NCBI GenBank assembly: GCA_023388675.1
Contig: JAEWFU010000493.1
Location: 1-8,426 of the forward strand
Direction of reading: 5' to 3'
Origin: Pseudomonadota bacterium
GTDB taxonomy: Bacteria; Pseudomonadota; Alphaproteobacteria; Rhizobiales; Rhizobiaceae
DNA length: 8,426 nucleotides
Under the pieces are notes generated by a model, which saw only the letters and a list, made by a program, of their open reading frames with translations, was not told the DNA's origin and did no database searches. Numbering within the stretch: position 1 is the stretch's first letter; every line of letters starts with the position of its first letter. Below are positions 6,557 to 8,426 of this stretch, piece after piece. The position numbers and the translations under genes were made by a program.

Positions 6557-6587
6557 TTGATGACGGCGACGGTATTATCCTTATAAT
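6557..6587 (+). promoter_or_regulatory. Candidate promoter of the HdrA-like polyferredoxin gene
   Basis: A perfect TATAAT (6582-6587) lies 57 bases before ATG 6644. The best -35 is TTGATG (6557-6562) with a long 19-bp spacer, so it may need an activator. The -10 falls inside the spacer of the opposing promoter, so the two promoters probably cannot be occupied at once. The inverted repeat ATTAT-CCTT-ATAAT (6574-6587) covers both -10 elements. Confidence 0.4.
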
Positions 6588-6601
6588 GGTTCTAAAGTGA
6601 A
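6574..6601 (-). promoter_or_regulatory. Candidate promoter of the leftward formate dehydrogenase operon
   Basis: On the minus strand, TTCACT (6601-6596) and GATAAT (6579-6574) are separated by 16 bp, a reasonable sigma70-like pair (4/6 and 5/6 matches). Transcription would begin near 6567, leaving a leader of roughly 25 bases before ATG 6541. The region is a marked AT-rich island in GC-rich DNA. Confidence 0.4.
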
Positions 6602-6630
6602 GGCGCTATCGCAGTGAGCGGTATCGCGCC
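6602..6630 (+). promoter_or_regulatory. Leader hairpin / dyad before the HdrA-like polyferredoxin gene
   Basis: The transcript can fold into an 11-bp stem: GGCGC (6602-6606) with GCGCC (6626-6630), and TATCGC (6607-6612) with GCGGTA (6618-6623, one G-U pair). The loop is AGTGA and there is a 2-base bulge at 6624-6625. It ends 2 bases before the Shine-Dalgarno, a position suited to translational control. At the DNA level the same dyad could be an operator. No T-run follows, so it is not a terminator. Confidence 0.4.
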
Positions 6631-6632
6631 GC

Positions 6633-6639
6633 GGGGAGG
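6633..6639 (+). promoter_or_regulatory. Ribosome binding site of the HdrA-like polyferredoxin gene
   Basis: GGGGAGG, 4 bases upstream of ATG 6644, fixes this start. It follows directly after the leader hairpin at 6602-6630. Confidence 0.75.
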
Positions 6640-6643
6640 CACG

Positions 6644-8426
6644 ATGAGCAGCCTGGAAAAACCGCGCACGGTCTTCGTCTGCTCCTGCGAGAGGAGCATG
6701 CCCGGCTTTGGCGACAGCGTCGCCCGCGGGTGCAGGAGCGCCGTGGTCCAATCCGGCGACCAGTTCTGTGGCGCCGAACTCGACCGCGTCCAAGGCGCGT
6801 TGAGCGCCGGTGGTGCCATCACGATAGCCTGTACGCAGCAGGCGCCGCGGTTCCGCGAGGTCGCGGAGGATGCCGGCTTCGAGGGCGATCTTGCTTTCGC
6901 GAACATCCGCGAGACGGCCGGCTGGTCGGAACAGGCCGCGTCAGCCGGGCCGAAGGCTGCAGCCCTCGTTGCGATGGCCGCAGAACCGGTCGCGCCTCCG
7001 GCGTCCGTCACACTCGCAAGCAGCGGCGTGGTGCTAGTCTATGGCCGCGGCGAGGCGGCGATCGACGCCGGCCGGCAACTCGCCGGCGAACTGGACGTCA
7101 CCGTGCTGCTGACGCGTCCGGACGACGTTCCGCCCCACCGCGTATGGGACTTCCCCGTCGTGCAGGGGACGATCCGGAACGCGCGTGGCCATCTCGGCGC
7201 CTTCGACCTGACGGTCGACGGTTTCGCGATGCCCGCGCCTTCTTCGCGCGAGAGCCTGCGGTTCGGGGCGCCTCGCGACGGCGCGAACTCCAACGCGGAC
7301 ATCATCCTCGACATTTCGGGCGGCGTTCCGCTGTTTCCGGCCCACGAATTGCGCGAGGGCTACCTGAAGGCCGATCCCGCCTATCGGGCGGGAATCGCCG
7401 CCGCTGTCGCGAAGGCTGCCGGGCTCGTGGGCGAATTCGACAAGCCGCGTTACATCAATTTTACCGCCGACCTGTGCGCGCATTCGCGTTCGCGCATCAC
7501 CGGCTGCACGCGGTGCCTGGACCTGTGTCCGACCGGTGCGATCACGCCTGCCGGCGACCACGTCGTCATCGATGCGGATGTCTGCGCCGGCTGCGGCAGT
7601 TGTGCGGCCGCCTGTCCGACCGGCGCTGCCGCCTATGCCGTCCCCGATGCGGAGGCCCTGCTCCGGCGGTTGCGCACGCTGCTGGTCACCTATCGCGAGG
7701 CGGGCGGTAGCGACCCGATCGTGATGTTTCACGATGGCGATCATGGCGAACCGCTCATCGATGCACTTGCGCGTTTCGGCCTGGGTCTGCCCGCAAACGT
7801 GCTGCCGGTCGCCGTCAACGGGATAACGCAACTGGGCGTCGAGGCGTGGACCGCGCCCGTCGCATGGGGTGCGGTGGCGGTCAGGGCGCTCTCTTCAGCG
7901 AAGCCGAAGCACGAACTCGACGGTTTGGCCAGGAACGTAGTCATCGCCAATCTCCTCGGGCAGGCGCTCGGCTATGGGCCGGATATCTGCGGGCTGATCG
8001 AGGCCGACGACCCGGATATCCTCGCATCGGCGCTCGACGGGATCGTTCCGGATGCGAGCGTGCGGAAGCACGCAACCTTCCTGCCGCTCGGCGACAAGCG
8101 CAGCCTGTTGAGAAGCACGATGCTGGAACTGCATCGCGCCGCGCCGACGCCGGTCGACAGCGTGGCGTTGCCGGCAGCAGCGCCGTTCGGCGGGCTCGAC
8201 GTCAATGTCGAAGGCTGCACGCTCTGCCTTTCCTGCGTGTCGGCCTGCCCGACAGGCGCGCTCTCGGACAGCGAGGACCATCCTGCGTTGTATTTCTCAG
8301 AGAGTGCGTGCGTCCAATGCGGCCTTTGCGCGGCGACCTGCCCGGAGAAGGTGATCACCCTGACGCCGCGGGTGGATTTTGCCGCGTGGAGCGCACCGCG
8401 CCTCGCGGTGAAGCAGGAAGAGCCTT
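6644..8426 (+). CDS. HdrA-like iron-sulfur protein with four [4Fe-4S] motifs (C-terminus beyond right edge)
   Basis: 594 codons are visible and the frame is still open at the edge. It would usually be annotated as a 4Fe-4S binding protein. The N-terminus has FVCSC (C13, C15), C30, C42, and an ACTQQ...ANIRE..GW stretch (62-94) that parallels the ACTPRTHEP...NIREQCSW region of HdrA, the flavin subunit of heterodisulfide reductase. LVYGRGEAA (131-139) sits where HdrA has its FAD-binding glycine loop but is degenerate. Ferredoxin clusters follow. The first pair is C278/C288/C291/C295, with an unusual 9-residue gap between its first two cysteines, plus C314/C317/C320/C324. The second pair is C525/C528/C531/C535 plus C556/C559/C562/C566. 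There is no signal peptide, so it is probably a cytoplasmic electron carrier. It is transcribed divergently from the formate dehydrogenase operon. The HdrA relation is inferred from motif parallels. Confidence 0.9.
   Translation, partial: MSSLEKPRTVFVCSCERSMPGFGDSVARGCRSAVVQSGDQFCGAELDRVQGALSAGGAITIACTQQAPRFREVAEDAGFEGDLAFANIRETAGWSEQAASAGPKAAALVAMAAEPVAPPASVTLASSGVVLVYGRGEAAIDAGRQLAGELDVTVLLTRPDDVPPHRVWDFPVVQGTIRNARGHLGAFDLTVDGFAMPAPSSRESLRFGAPRDGANSNADIILDISGGVPLFPAHELREGYLKADPAYRAGIAAAVAKAAGLVGEFDKPRYINFTADLCAHSRSRITGCTRCLDLCPTGAITPAGDHVVIDADVCAGCGSCAAACPTGAAAYAVPDAEALLRRLRTLLVTYREAGGSDPIVMFHDGDHGEPLIDALARFGLGLPANVLPVAVNGITQLGVEAWTAPVAWGAVAVRALSSAKPKHELDGLARNVVIANLLGQALGYGPDICGLIEADDPDILASALDGIVPDASVRKHATFLPLGDKRSLLRSTMLELHRAAPTPVDSVALPAAAPFGGLDVNVEGCTLCLSCVSACPTGALSDSEDHPALYFSESACVQCGLCAATCPEKVITLTPRVDFAAWSAPRLAVKQEEP

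Noticed and set aside
6612..6617. CAGTGA loop resembling the CAGUGN loop of an iron-responsive element
   Set aside because: With that loop, the flanking positions 6611 and 6618 are G and G and cannot pair, and the C-bulge geometry is not met. The better fold closes the loop with 6612-6618, so the likeness is probably chance.
6730..7710. Plus-strand open frame of 326 codons inside the polyferredoxin gene
   Set aside because: It is an alternate-frame shadow, extremely arginine-rich; the frame from 6644 has ordered ferredoxin motifs throughout.
1..8426. Mobile elements, CRISPR arrays, tRNA genes, toxin-antitoxin or phage genes
   Set aside because: No direct-repeat arrays, cloverleaf-like sequences, transposase motifs or phage genes were seen. 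The YdaS-like HTH is part of the TorD-like chaperone and not a stand-alone antitoxin.

Overview
The window is GC-rich bacterial DNA, densely packed, with strong third-position G/C bias and short or overlapping gene junctions. The protein families point to an alphaproteobacterium. No rRNA or other marker is present, so the order cannot be fixed; a Hyphomicrobiales-like organism is a guess. The locus is a molybdenum/tungsten formate dehydrogenase cluster and its accessory genes. It holds no tRNA, rRNA, CRISPR array, insertion sequence or obvious foreign island.

Layout. One eight-gene run reads leftward (minus strand) from about 6541 to beyond position 1. In order of transcription it encodes: a biotin/lipoate ligase-like protein (6541-5795), a DUF6505-type protein (5804-5262), a DUF6352-type protein (5265-4249), a DUF3305 protein (4239-3727), a DUF3306 protein (3730-2996), a TorD-family chaperone with an N-terminal helix-turn-helix (2898-2101), a 69-residue twin-arginine protein of the formate dehydrogenase region (2055-1846), and the catalytic alpha subunit FdhA (1838 to the edge, C-terminus missing). 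Several junctions overlap or nearly touch, so this is probably one operon. A possible second promoter lies in the only sizeable internal gap (2905-2995). Reading rightward from a shared 102-bp divergent promoter region is a large iron-sulfur protein (6644 to the right edge). It has an HdrA-like N-terminal part and four [4Fe-4S] motifs.

How the genes may work together. FdhA carries a twin-arginine signal, the N-terminal [4Fe-4S] cysteines and a cysteine (not selenocysteine) metal ligand, so it should be exported folded as a formate-oxidising enzyme. The TorD-like protein would guard its folding and cofactor loading before export, and the small Tat protein may accompany it. The beta and cytochrome b subunits are not in the window and may follow beyond the left edge. 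The DUF proteins and the ligase-like protein have no signal peptides or membrane segments and are probably cytoplasmic assembly or partner factors of unknown function.

The least explained parts are: the conserved DUF6505/6352/3305/3306 set; the ligase-like protein, which has no lysine anywhere in its ligase-like domain; the DNA-binding domain fused to the TorD chaperone; and the degenerate HdrA-like polyferredoxin with a hairpin in its mRNA leader. All family names are recognised from sequence pattern alone; no database search was run.
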